Notes: a model not told the origin generated them from the sequence alone. Positions 26,382-34,400 are shown, counted from the stretch's first letter. The stretch: DNA of 64,000 nucleotides from Lysinibacillus sp. 2017 (GCF_003073375.1 NZ_CP029002.1:1226001-1290000); one strand, 5' to 3'. Numbers and translations: made by a program.

Positions 26382-27281
26382 ATGGTACTACCGAAATTTG
26401 TTGAAATTAGAGAGGTTGGTCCGCGAGATGGACTACAAAATGAAAAGGTAATTATCCCGACAGATGTAAAAGTTCAATGGATCAATTTATTGAGCAAAAC
26501 AGGATTGAATTATATTGAAGTAACTTCATTCGTCAGTCCAAAGTGGATTCCTGCTCTAGCAGATCATAATGAAGTTTTAGAACAGATCACACGCAATGAA
26601 AGTATCATTTATGCTGCACTTGTACCCAATCTAAAAGGTGTAGAAGGCGCAGTTAAACAAGGTGTTGATGAAATTGCTCTATTTATTTCATCTTCAGAAG
26701 AACATAATAAAAGCAATTTAAATGCTACGATTGCCGAGTCACTTGAAAATTTGAAAACCGTCGCAGAAATTGCTACTAATGAAGGAATCCCACTCAGAGG
26801 ATATATTTCAACTGTATTTGGAAGTCCATTTGGTGATGATATAAGCATCGAAAAGATTAAAGAAATCATCGACGCTTATATTGAAATGGGCGTGAAGGAA
26901 ATTTCACTCGGTGACACAATTGGTGTTGCAGATCCAGTACAAGTGAAGGAAATCTTGTCAGAGCTATTTAACAACTATGACCCTAAACTGTTTGCACTTC
27001 ATTTTCATGATACGTATGGGCGTGCATTAGCCAATATTTATGCGGCGTTGGAAATGGGTGTGACAAAATTTGATAGCTCAATAGGCGGATTAGGAGGTTG
27101 CCCTTACGCTCCTGGAGCAAGCGGTAACATCTCTACCAATGACCTTGTCAACTTCCTTCATCGACTCAAAATCGAGACAAATATTGATGAAGATAAGTTA
27201 TACGAAGCAACAAACTTTATCCAACAAGCACTTAATAAGCAACTCGATAGTAAAATTTATAAGGTGCAGAGTAGTAAATAA
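26382..27281 (+). CDS. mvaB: hydroxymethylglutaryl-CoA lyase
   Basis: A 299-residue TIM-barrel lyase that splits HMG-CoA to acetyl-CoA and acetoacetate. The N-terminal EVGPRDGLQNE supplies Arg and Asp of the active site, HFHDTYGRALAN the metal-binding histidines, and the signature GGLGGCPYAPGASGN the catalytic cysteine. TSFVSPKWIPALAD is also family-typical. It closes the mevalonate operon and is followed by a terminator. The similar yngG gene of Bacillus subtilis serves leucine/isovalerate breakdown, but none of those partner genes (AMP-ligase, carboxylase) is here. Confidence 0.94.
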   Translation: MVLPKFVEIREVGPRDGLQNEKVIIPTDVKVQWINLLSKTGLNYIEVTSFVSPKWIPALADHNEVLEQITRNESIIYAALVPNLKGVEGAVKQGVDEIALFISSSEEHNKSNLNATIAESLENLKTVAEIATNEGIPLRGYISTVFGSPFGDDISIEKIKEIIDAYIEMGVKEISLGDTIGVADPVQVKEILSELFNNYDPKLFALHFHDTYGRALANIYAALEMGVTKFDSSIGGLGGCPYAPGASGNISTNDLVNFLHRLKIETNIDEDKLYEATNFIQQALNKQLDSKIYKVQSSK

Positions 27282-27294
27282 AATATTTTATTTT

Positions 27295-27328
27295 GAGTGT
27301 AGCTGATGATGGCTACACTCTTTTTATT
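27295..27328 (+). terminator. rho-independent terminator of the mevalonate operon
   Basis: GAGTGTAGC pairs with GCTACACTC around TGATGATG, followed by TTTTTATTTTTT. Confidence 0.92.
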
Positions 27329-27601
27329 TTTTCTGGACCAAATAATTGTCAAATGGAAATTTATGAAACACCTCTTGAAGCAGGCTATTTTCATTAAGAA
27401 TTCATTAAGAAAAGTCTTTATAGAAAGTGATAAAATTAAAATGTCAGCCAATGGTATGTCTTGAAAACAACACCAAATCAATAAGCAGAAAGGTGGTTAT
27501 GTTAAGTTTCTTTACTTGTAAGAAATGTAAATATTAAATAATAGGTACCTTTTATTGGAGTGAATATGTTCATTTGTTTGAAGAATTACAGGAGGGTTAT
27601 T

Positions 27602-28801
27602 ATGAGGAAAATAAAATTAAAATCTTTAGTCGTCTTTTGCAGTATCGTTTTTATGTTTAATGCTATGTATTCTACTACTTATGCCGCGGTCGCTGGGAGT
27701 ATATCTGGTACGATCAGCAAACAAGAATCTATAATACAAATATCTAACTTATATACAGCATTATTTAATCGAGCACCGGATAGAGATGGATTAACTTTTT
27801 GGTCGAATGCACTCTCATCAGGTGGTAGTGTTTCAGCAATAACTCAAGGATTTTTAACTGCACCTGAAAGCACATCGAACTATTCTAGCAGTCAAACACA
27901 CGAACAATTTGTAACTACTTTATATCAAAGTACTTTTGGACGAGTACCGGATACTGCTGGGCTTACTTTCTGGGTTAATGCATTAAACAACGCATCAACA
28001 GATATGGATGAGGCGAAAGCTATTTTAGCATCTCAAATAGTGAGTATTGTTTCTACCCCTTTGGTACCCACTGATGTGAATCCTTTTTTAAGTGCTTTTA
28101 CTTCGAATGGAGGAGCAGCTTCAGGGAACACAGGATCTCCTTTGTCGGGTACACCTACTACTGCCGCTGAGGTGGATGCTTTTTCGGATGATGTTACTTC
28201 GAATGAGGGAACAGCACTTGGGACCTTTAGTGATGTACCAGTAGATGATCCTTCATTTGAAGCGATTGAGGCTTTTGTTAAAGCAGGTTTTATTTCAGGA
28301 ACTGGTAATGGTATATTCGGTTTTGATAAAGATTTAACAAGACAACAAATGGCTGTTATATTTGTGAGAATACTTGGTATAGATGTAACAGGAATGGGAA
28401 AGGACCTTAAATTTAGTGATACAGATAGTATTTCAGAATATGCAAGAGATGCAGTTGCAGCAGCAGTAGCACTTGGTCTATTTCAAGGATACCCAGATGG
28501 AACATTTAATCCAAAAGGACCTGTAACATATAAGAACTTAGGTACAGTAATGGCCAGGTTAACTGACTTTATGAATCGATTTGATGATAAAGTGGAGGAA
28601 CTAGAGGAACTAGTCCTTACACTACCATCAAATCCAGAGCCAGTGAACCCGACTCCGGTAAATCCAGAGCCAGTGACTCCAACTCCGGTAAGTCCAGAGC
28701 CAGTGAACCCGACTCCGGTAAATCCAGAGCCAGTGAATCCGAACCCGAACAACCCGAACAACCCGAACAATCCCAATCAAGCAATTGAGGAAGCAAAGTA
28801 A
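27602..28801 (+). CDS. secreted S-layer-homology protein with DUF4214 repeats and Pro-rich tail
   Basis: About 399 residues. A signal peptide (to about residue 29, YSTTYAA) is followed by two DUF4214-like repeats (LYTALFNRAPDRDGLTFW and LYQSTFGRVPDTAGLTFW), then two SLH modules (FSDVPVDDPSFEAIEAFVKAGFISG... and FSDTDSISEYARDAVAAAVALGLFQGYPDGTFNP) that bind pyruvylated cell-wall polymer. The tail is a repeat of NPEPVNPTPV ending in NPNNPN. The last six codons AIEEAK and the 3' flank are shared with the gene ending at 13575. ATG 27602 follows GGAGGG. The SLH set (two rather than three) is short. Confidence 0.85.
   Translation: MRKIKLKSLVVFCSIVFMFNAMYSTTYAAVAGSISGTISKQESIIQISNLYTALFNRAPDRDGLTFWSNALSSGGSVSAITQGFLTAPESTSNYSSSQTHEQFVTTLYQSTFGRVPDTAGLTFWVNALNNASTDMDEAKAILASQIVSIVSTPLVPTDVNPFLSAFTSNGGAASGNTGSPLSGTPTTAAEVDAFSDDVTSNEGTALGTFSDVPVDDPSFEAIEAFVKAGFISGTGNGIFGFDKDLTRQQMAVIFVRILGIDVTGMGKDLKFSDTDSISEYARDAVAAAVALGLFQGYPDGTFNPKGPVTYKNLGTVMARLTDFMNRFDDKVEELEELVLTLPSNPEPVNPTPVNPEPVTPTPVSPEPVNPTPVNPEPVNPNPNNPNNPNNPNQAIEEAK
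28631..28772 (+). repeat. 30-base coding minisatellite plus 9-base repeats
   Basis: Four 30-base units beginning at 28631, 28661, 28691 and 28721, each encoding about NPEPVNPTPV, followed by three copies of the 9-base unit encoding NPN. Length may vary by slippage. Confidence 0.9.
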
Positions 28802-28880
28802 GCTTTTGATCTTGAAATTGAAAAAAATTTAATATTAATAGAAAATAAACCACAAATTAAATTTTGCGGTTTATTTTCTA
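28780..28880 (+). repeat. 3'-end repeat, copy 2 (partner at 13556-13733)
   Basis: Matches the other copy for about 38 bases, then lacks about 66 bases between two short GAAAAA runs and resumes through the terminator. It supplies the final codons of the SLH protein. Confidence 0.85.
28844..28879 (+). terminator. rho-independent terminator
   Basis: AATAAACC pairs with GGTTTATT and is followed by TTCT; weaker than its duplicate at 13675. Confidence 0.65.
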
Positions 28881-28951
28881 TAGCCTCCGTTAATACAACA
28901 AGTGGTAACATCTCTACGTATATTTCCATTGCCTTCTATATAAACTATGCC

Positions 28952-29004
28952 ATGGATTTAATGTCTTTCATTTCTTTCATTTCTTTCATTTCTTTTAAAT
29001 CCAT
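28952..29004 (+). repeat. inverted repeat enclosing a TTTCATTTC microsatellite
   Basis: ATGGATTTAA and its exact complement TTAAATCCAT enclose about three copies of the 10-base unit TTTCATTTCT. It lies about 54 bases before the ThpR gene start. Confidence 0.8.
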
Positions 29005-29057
29005 ACGTATCTTATAATGAACATTTACCAATTCTATATAAAAAGAGGTGAAAGTAT

Positions 29058-29630
29058 ATGGAGAGAGAGACCCATTATTTTTGGGCAGTACGTATTCCGG
29101 ATAGTGTTAAACAAACAATTCACGATGAACTGGTTCAAATTAAACCAGTATTTCAGTTTAAACGTTGGGTGGATTTGAATGATTATCATATAACCCTTGC
29201 TTTTCTTGGTTCAGTAAACCCACAACAACTTTCGCCCGTTATTAGCTTAGTTGGCGATGCCATTAAGAAACAAAAGGTTTTTCAGTTAGAGATTGAAGGA
29301 CTAAATGTGTTTGGTCCTCAAAAATCTCCTCGCATCTTTTGGGGAGCAGTGAATGAAGTGAATCAATTATTTCAACTTCAAGAAATTGTCCATAAAACTT
29401 GTCTTGCGGCGGGCTTCTCTTTAGAAACACGGCGCTATCATCCCCATATCACATTGGCCCGAAAATGGGGAGGAATTGAAGATTTCAAAATGGGCGATTT
29501 AGCCACACATAATCCTTTTGGAGAAAAGGTTTTGTCTTTTCAAGTAAGTGAAATCGTGTTATACAAATCAAATCTAGAAAATACACCAAAATATGAATCA
29601 ATTGCAGCGTTTTCTTTAGTAGAAGGTTAG
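29058..29630 (+). CDS. thpR: RNA 2',3'-cyclic phosphodiesterase (ThpR/LigT)
   Basis: A 190-residue 2H phosphoesterase. The two catalytic HxT motifs are visible as YHITLAFLG (about residue 42) and HPHITLARKW (about 130). This family opens 2',3'-cyclic phosphate ends of RNA; its cellular role in Bacilli is unclear. AGAGGTG precedes the ATG. It stands alone. Confidence 0.92.
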   Translation: MERETHYFWAVRIPDSVKQTIHDELVQIKPVFQFKRWVDLNDYHITLAFLGSVNPQQLSPVISLVGDAIKKQKVFQLEIEGLNVFGPQKSPRIFWGAVNEVNQLFQLQEIVHKTCLAAGFSLETRRYHPHITLARKWGGIEDFKMGDLATHNPFGEKVLSFQVSEIVLYKSNLENTPKYESIAAFSLVEG

Positions 29631-29698
29631 ATGAGCAGTTCATGAAGAAAAAAGCATGATACAGAAGGGGAGATCGAAATAGTACAATACTTTACCGT

Positions 29699-29737
29699 CG
29701 AAACACCCCAAAAGTAGGTGGTACTTCTAGGGCGTTT
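29699..29737 (-). terminator. hairpin between convergent genes
   Basis: GAAAC, CCC and AAGTA pair with TACTT, GGG and GTTTC to form an interrupted stem just after the erythromycin-esterase stop. T-runs are weak on both strands. Confidence 0.4.
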
Positions 29738-29752
29738 CTTACTTTATTGCCA

Positions 29753-30997
29753 TTATTGAAAAGGATGTAAAGCGTTCGTTTGATTGATATAAATAAAAGC
29801 ATCGTACCTGCTACCAACTCTAGAAGGAACGTAATTTCCGTAAGCCTCAAACTCAGGATTATACACAACACCAATCGCACGGTGACCAATCCAATCATTA
29901 AACAATTCTCTATTTTCATCATTAAATAATAATACTTTATCATATGGACTCACTGCGTGGAGTTGGCCTTCCCATTTGCTTAGTTTTGCAGGTGGGACTT
30001 TTATGATTTCAAAAGGGTCTTCCCAACGATCTGCAGCAATTACAGTGCCTTCATACGTGCCAAAACCAATTGCATAGGTGTTATCCTTCCCGCATTGCTC
30101 TCGAATAACTTGGCCAACATTTATCAGCTGCTCATCTTTCATCGATGTTTCAGAAGCATCCCCAATATGTGTGTTATGCTCCCACAGAATAATCTTTGTT
30201 TCTTCTCCGTAATAGTTGCGTAATTCATGAATCGCGTCCACCATATGATAATCACGCGTATTCCACGATTTTTCATCTGACATCATCTCTCGGTAGTACG
30301 ATTCTGCATTTTTTGCTACGAGCGCATTCATCACGACATTTAAATCTTCTTCCTGCTTACTCGAATAATGTTCTTTATGATTCCGTAATGAGCGTAATAA
30401 GCTAACGACTTCACTAATACATTCATCGGAAAATTGAATTGCAGAAAGGGCGTAATGCTCATGACTTCGATTATACGGTTCAAAGCAAGTAAAAGCCTTT
30501 TTAGCATGTTCTAAGTCAACTTGATGTTGCGGATTATTCGATAAAAATTTCAATACTTCATCAATTGATTCAAATAAGCTATATAAATCGATGCCATAAA
30601 AGCCTACTTTTTTTTCGCAATTTCTATTGTTTTCCTTTAGCCATTCTGTAAAGGTTGCTACTTCTTCATTTGCCCACATCCATGTTGGCCAACGTTGGAA
30701 AGCTTTCGTTAATACATCTTTTGCAGTTTCACCTTCAGTGCTGTAGCCCTTTACATATCGGTTTACTACTTGGGTGGATGGCCAATCTCCCTCTACCGCA
30801 ATGAGTTGAAATCCTTTATGTTCAATTAACTTTTTCGTAATCTCCGCACGAGTTGTATAAAATTCGGATGTTCCGTGGGACGCTTCACCAATCATTACAA
30901 TTTTGGCATCTCCAATGGCCTCCACCATTTTATTTAAACTCATGTCACTTAATGGCAAGGAATGATCTGAAATAGCCTTCATTAATTTTTTTGTCAT
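29753..30997 (-). CDS. erythromycin-esterase-family protein
   Basis: About 414 residues. The family blocks are KIVMIGEASHGTSEFYTTRAEI, FQLIAVEGDWPSTQVVNRY, KVGFYGIDLYSLFESIDEVL and ILWEHNTHIGDAS, with the conserved Glu and His residues of EreA/EreB-like hydrolases. Members open macrolide lactones, but most chromosomal relatives have unknown substrates, so resistance should not be assumed. ATG at 30995-30997 follows AAGGAG by six bases; the frame extends 39 codons upstream without support. Confidence 0.85.
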   Translation of the reverse strand: MTKKLMKAISDHSLPLSDMSLNKMVEAIGDAKIVMIGEASHGTSEFYTTRAEITKKLIEHKGFQLIAVEGDWPSTQVVNRYVKGYSTEGETAKDVLTKAFQRWPTWMWANEEVATFTEWLKENNRNCEKKVGFYGIDLYSLFESIDEVLKFLSNNPQHQVDLEHAKKAFTCFEPYNRSHEHYALSAIQFSDECISEVVSLLRSLRNHKEHYSSKQEEDLNVVMNALVAKNAESYYREMMSDEKSWNTRDYHMVDAIHELRNYYGEETKIILWEHNTHIGDASETSMKDEQLINVGQVIREQCGKDNTYAIGFGTYEGTVIAADRWEDPFEIIKVPPAKLSKWEGQLHAVSPYDKVLLFNDENRELFNDWIGHRAIGVVYNPEFEAYGNYVPSRVGSRYDAFIYINQTNALHPFQ

Positions 30998-31056
30998 GAG
31001 AAACTCCTTTTTAAAAAATGAATTCTCATTATTATTAACCATTTTATTTAGAAATA

Positions 31057-31242
31057 TTAACCTATTAACCAAATCAAACAATAAAACAGCAAAGCGATAA
31101 ATAGGAAAGTCCATACGCTACCTAAGACTTTTTGGTTATGCGTATTTTTACCTTTATGGAGCTTTTCAATAAAGGTGACTAAATTTAAGAACCAAATAAC
31201 TCCGACTATCGGCAACACAATAAATATTACGAAAAATTCCAT
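31057..31242 (-). CDS. small two-helix membrane protein
   Basis: 61 residues, hydrophobic at about 2-24 and 40-60 with a basic loop (EKLHKGKNTHNQ). This resembles the PLDc_N-type short membrane proteins of Bacilli. AGGAGGTG is upstream but 13 bases from the ATG, longer than usual. It precedes the esterase-family gene on the same strand. Confidence 0.6.
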   Translation of the reverse strand: MEFFVIFIVLPIVGVIWFLNLVTFIEKLHKGKNTHNQKVLGSVWTFLFIALLFYCLIWLIG

Positions 31243-31345
31243 CGTTAAAAGCTCACCTCCTACCAGTTTGTATTCTTATTATATTCTGTATCCACCTATC
31301 TCTTAATGATCTATATAGTAAGTGATATTATACTATAGGCTATAT

Positions 31346-31435
31346 ACGAGGTTTGGTACAGAAATTGTCTCAAAGGAGAATAGCCTGTAAACGTGATATA
31401 ACAACATTTGTAGGCTGTTTACTCTTTTTTTGTTT
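31346..31435. repeat. dispersed hairpin repeat, copy 1 (others at 60304-60360 and 62959-63028)
   Basis: The run from gaggtttggtacag through agcctgtaaacg to aggct resembles the DNA beside the tRNA at 62959-63026 and its duplicate at 60304. The hairpin here is degraded and followed by TTTTTTT. No gene lies in 31243-31574 otherwise. Confidence 0.65.
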
Positions 31436-31574
31436 TCTGTCTTATCTGTGTTAAAAATCCATTGCTGTAATGTGTAGAATGCATAAAAAACTGTGAAAAA
31501 GAAAATTGATGAAATGAACATTTTCTGCTAGTATTTTTTGCTCTTTATTGCCTATGCTAGTATAAAAGGAATCA

Positions 31575-31673
31575 AAGAAAAATCGAAACAAAATTCTTGT
31601 ACATGAAGCTAGAAAAGAGCTTGATCAATTAAAAACGAAGGTAATCGGTACTAGCAAACCTGAAGAATTGTGG
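31575..31673 (+). pseudogene. small acid-soluble spore protein pseudogene
   Basis: Reads KKNRNKILVHEARKELDQLKTKVIGTSKPEE, nearly the N-terminal half of the intact SASP at 33801-34061. A deletion removed the start codon (the bases after AAAGGA), and the DNA-binding C-terminal half is missing. The preceding ~60 bases are also similar to the intact gene's upstream region, so a whole gene was duplicated and then decayed. Confidence 0.85.
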
Positions 31674-31783
31674 CGAGTTGGTTTACTGTGATTTTCTTGT
31701 AGATCTAATTTCTTTTCAATTTTTCGCTCTTTTTCGAATATTTTTACTTATTTTATTAGAAAAACTTATTCCAATTTATACTA

Positions 31784-31812
31784 TTGACGTTTTAAATTAA
31801 ACTTGATATTAT
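31784..31812 (+). promoter_or_regulatory. SigA-type promoter of the purine permease
   Basis: TTGACG, 17-base spacer, TATTAT, placed about 30 bases before the riboswitch aptamer. Confidence 0.75.
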
Positions 31813-31843
31813 TCTCCTATTGTTTTTAAAAAGAAGATATTTA

Positions 31844-31911
31844 CCTTGTATAAGTTCAAGAATACGGCTTGAAAGTTTCTACCAGCTACCAATAAATAGC
31901 TGACTACAAGG
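31844..31911 (+). ncRNA. purine (guanine-class) riboswitch aptamer
   Basis: P1 arms CCTTGTA and TACAAGG enclose the conserved three-way junction: AAGTTCAAGAATACGGCTTG (P2), GTTTCTACC joining strand, and the P3 hairpin AGCTACC...AGCTG. The specificity base in J3/1 (GACTAC) is C, which predicts guanine/hypoxanthine rather than adenine. An intrinsic terminator follows, and the regulated gene is a purine permease. Confidence 0.93.
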
Positions 31912-31952
31912 AATGGAAAATAAATGATATATTTTTATTCCGTTTTGTAGAG

Positions 31953-31988
31953 AAAACTTTGGCCTCATTTTGTGGTCAAGGTTTTTTC
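31953..31988 (+). terminator. riboswitch expression-platform terminator
   Basis: AAACTTTGGCC pairs (with G-U pairs) with GGTCAAGGTTT, ending in TTTTTT, 41 bases after the aptamer. Guanine binding should favour this terminator. Confidence 0.8.
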
Positions 31989-32079
31989 TATTATTAAGGG
32001 AAAATAAAAAAGTTGGTTGTAAAAACGAACTCGGCATCATTCCCTTTCTATCTTTAATCTATAAATAGGAGATTACAAC

Positions 32080-33375
32080 ATGAAAAACTTTTTTAAATTT
32101 GCGGAACGTGGTACTTCCTATAAAACGGAAACACTCGCGGGTATCACAACTTTCTTATCAATCGCATATATATTAGTCGTAAACCCTATTATCCTAAGCC
32201 AATCTGGCATGGATCATGGGGCTGTATTTACTGCAACTGCGCTTACTGCGATCATCGGTTCATTATTAATGGGCTTACTGGCAAACTTCCCATTTGCAAT
32301 GGCACCTAGTATGGGATTAAACTCATTCTTTACATTTTCTGTATGTATTGGGATGGGGATTGATTGGGAAGTTACGTTAACGGGCGTTTTTGTAGCTGGT
32401 GTCATTTTTATGATTTTAAGCTTATTCAAAATCCGCGAGAAAATTATTAACATCATTCCAATCGATTTAAAATATGCCATCGCGGCTGGTATTGGTTTCT
32501 TCATCACATTTGTCGGCTTAAAAAATGGCGGTATTATTGTTGGTAACCCAGATACATTCGTATCAATTGGTGATTTAACTTCACCAATGACATTACTTGC
32601 GGTTCTTGGTATTATTCTGACAGTTATTATGCTAGTACGTGGCATTAACGGCGGTATTTTCTACGCGATGGTTATTACTACAGCTGTTGGTATGATCTTT
32701 GGATTAATCGATATTCCTTCATCAATTGTAGGTAGTATTCCAAGCATAGAGCCAACATTTGGTGTTGTATTTACGCACTTAGGTGACATTTTCAATGCAC
32801 AAACATTAACCGTTATTTTCACATTTTTAATCGTTGCATTCTTTGATACTGCGGGTGCATTAATTGGTTTAGCGAGCCAAGCTGGTATGATGAAGGATAA
32901 TAAAATTCCTAACATCGGGAAAGGCTTACTTGCTGATTCAGCTACAGGTGTCATTGGTGCCATTTTAGGTACGTCAACTCCTGCAACAAGTGTTGAATCT
33001 TCTGCTGGTATTGCTGTTGGCGGTAAAACTGGCTTTACATCAGTTGTCATTGCAGCTTGTTTCGTCGTTGCATTATTTTTCTCACCACTTGTAAGTGTTA
33101 TTTCTGTCGAAGTCACATCTGCTGCATTAATCATTGTTGGTGCGTTAATGGCAATGGAAATCCGTCGAATTAACTGGACGAAGTTAGAAATTGTTATTCC
33201 AGCGTTCTTAACAATTATTATGATGCCACTTACTTCAAGCGTCGTAATCGGTATTGGTTTAGGCTTTGTTTTCTATCCAATCTGTTTAATAGCACAAAAG
33301 CGTTATAAAGAAGTTCACCCAATTATGTATGTGCTTTGTTTATTATTCATTTCATACTTTGCGTTTATCGTATAG
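32080..33375 (+). CDS. NCS2-family purine permease (guanine/hypoxanthine type)
   Basis: A 431-residue transporter with about 12-14 helices. The AzgA/PbuG-like start FKFAERGTSYKTETLAGITTFLSIAYILVVNPIILSQSGM and the later FFDTAGALIGLASQAGM and SATGVIGAILGTSTPATSVESSAGIA blocks mark the COG2252 branch for guanine, hypoxanthine or adenine. A guanine riboswitch in the leader supports guanine/hypoxanthine uptake (pbuG/pbuO-like). Expression should fall when guanine is plentiful. Confidence 0.92.
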   Translation: MKNFFKFAERGTSYKTETLAGITTFLSIAYILVVNPIILSQSGMDHGAVFTATALTAIIGSLLMGLLANFPFAMAPSMGLNSFFTFSVCIGMGIDWEVTLTGVFVAGVIFMILSLFKIREKIINIIPIDLKYAIAAGIGFFITFVGLKNGGIIVGNPDTFVSIGDLTSPMTLLAVLGIILTVIMLVRGINGGIFYAMVITTAVGMIFGLIDIPSSIVGSIPSIEPTFGVVFTHLGDIFNAQTLTVIFTFLIVAFFDTAGALIGLASQAGMMKDNKIPNIGKGLLADSATGVIGAILGTSTPATSVESSAGIAVGGKTGFTSVVIAACFVVALFFSPLVSVISVEVTSAALIIVGALMAMEIRRINWTKLEIVIPAFLTIIMMPLTSSVVIGIGLGFVFYPICLIAQKRYKEVHPIMYVLCLLFISYFAFIV

Positions 33376-33515
33376 GAAAGAGCATTAGAGACCTAGGGGA
33401 ACACAGTTGCGAGTAGATAGAAAGCAACGCCAAAAGGAACATACATCGAAAGAACGTAATGACCTACATTCTCTTTGGGTAATTTAATTAATGGATTAAA
33501 CCGTATATAACCTTA

Positions 33516-33556
33516 AAGGATAGAAGAGCTTATTTGCTCTATCTATCCTTTTTTTT
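33516..33556 (+). terminator. rho-independent terminator
   Basis: AAGGATAGA and AGAGC pair with GCTCT and TCTATCCTT, followed by eight T residues. Confidence 0.88.
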
Positions 33557-33560
33557 GTTA

Positions 33561-33653
33561 TCAAAAATTAGAGGAAGTTAAACCACTTAATATAACAAGT
33601 AATGCAATTGCTGCTAGTAATAATGGTTTGCTACTAGAGTTTTTGCAGAGCAT
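33561..33653 (-). CDS. possible 30-residue single-helix peptide
   Basis: MLCKNSSSKPLLLAAIALL continues as one hydrophobic helix and ends SGLTSSNF. There is no ribosome site before the ATG, so it may be chance. Apart from this, 33376-33800 holds only the terminator and the SASP leader. Confidence 0.2.
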   Translation of the reverse strand: MLCKNSSSKPLLLAAIALLVILSGLTSSNF

Positions 33654-33800
33654 CGAAAAAAATCCAAATCCAAATGAAAGTTTTCATTAAAGGTACTGAT
33701 GCTAAAAAATGTGAATAAGAAATTGATGAAATGATTAACATTATCTGCTACTCATTTTTTGCTCTTTATTGTCTAAGCTAGTATAAAAGGAGTGATTCAA

Positions 33801-34061
33801 ATGGCAAAGAAAAATCGAAATAAAATCCTTGTACCCGAAGCTAGACAAGAGCTTGATCAATTAAAAGCGAAAGTCATCGGTACTAAAAATCCTGAAGATG
33901 CAGCATTAGAGGTAGCTAAAGAATTAGGTATTCCCCTAAAAGATGGCTATAATGGTCAACTTACTTCTGCTGAAGCTGGTAAAGTAGGCGGAAAAATCGG
34001 AGGGAGTATGGTGAAAGAGTTAGTTAAAATGGCACAAGAAAACATAAAGAAAGATCAGTAA
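33801..34061 (+). CDS. alpha/beta-type small acid-soluble spore protein
   Basis: 86 residues. It carries the SASP core: an N-terminal PEARQELDQLKAKVIG helix, GIPLKDGYNGQLTSAEAGKVGGKIGGSMVKELVKMAQ, similar to the DNA-binding signature with the GerD/GPR-type region. Such proteins coat spore DNA and protect it from UV and heat. AGGAG is eight bases before ATG 33801. A broken copy lies 2.2 kb upstream. It is evidence that the organism forms endospores. Confidence 0.9.
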   Translation: MAKKNRNKILVPEARQELDQLKAKVIGTKNPEDAALEVAKELGIPLKDGYNGQLTSAEAGKVGGKIGGSMVKELVKMAQENIKKDQ

Positions 34062-34265
34062 ATTAATGGTGGATGGCTCAAATTTCACTTGATATAGTGT
34101 CTTTGAAAAGTGACTAGAGAAACGAGAGCTGCATAACAAATTTTTAAACATTTTTGTGAAATGAATTGGATATGAACTGGGCCCTGAATAGTGGACACTT
34201 TAAAAAAAGTGGATCTATTCGGGGTTATTAGTTTGATTTGTTTGATGCATTTTAATACTGACGCT

Positions 34266-34290
34266 GTTTAACGTAATGATTATTGGGTAT
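34266..34290 (+). promoter_or_regulatory. SigB-type general stress promoter
   Basis: GTTTAA (34266-34271), 13-base spacer, GGGTAT (34285-34290), an exact consensus match for SigB. It lies 110 bases before the SDR gene, the type of gene SigB controls. Confidence 0.75.
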
Positions 34291-34400
34291 TTAAAAATGT
34301 AACAGAGATTAGTTTATGAAAGTTTTAAAAGTGTGTTAAAAGCTTTTCTGAACTTTTATTCTTTGGCTATAAATATTAAACAAGATAGGAGATGATTTTG

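Noticed and set aside
27383-27406. Direct repeat ATTAAGAA spaced by three bases upstream of the SLH gene as a response-regulator site
   Set aside because: Too short and AT-rich to separate from chance.
28981-28998. Possible CRISPR-like short repeats
   Set aside because: Units are adjacent 10-mers without spacers; a microsatellite, not an array. No CRISPR array was seen elsewhere.
29753-30997. Macrolide resistance gene
   Set aside because: Family membership alone does not show macrolide hydrolysis; most chromosomal relatives have unknown roles.
31333-31521. 62-codon minus-strand frame
   Set aside because: Lies across the dispersed hairpin repeat and SASP-leader duplicate; no ribosome site.
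34176-34230. IS-end-like stretch around gtggacactttaaaaaaagtgg
   Set aside because: Only a short hairpin-like motif without any transposase fragment or partner end.
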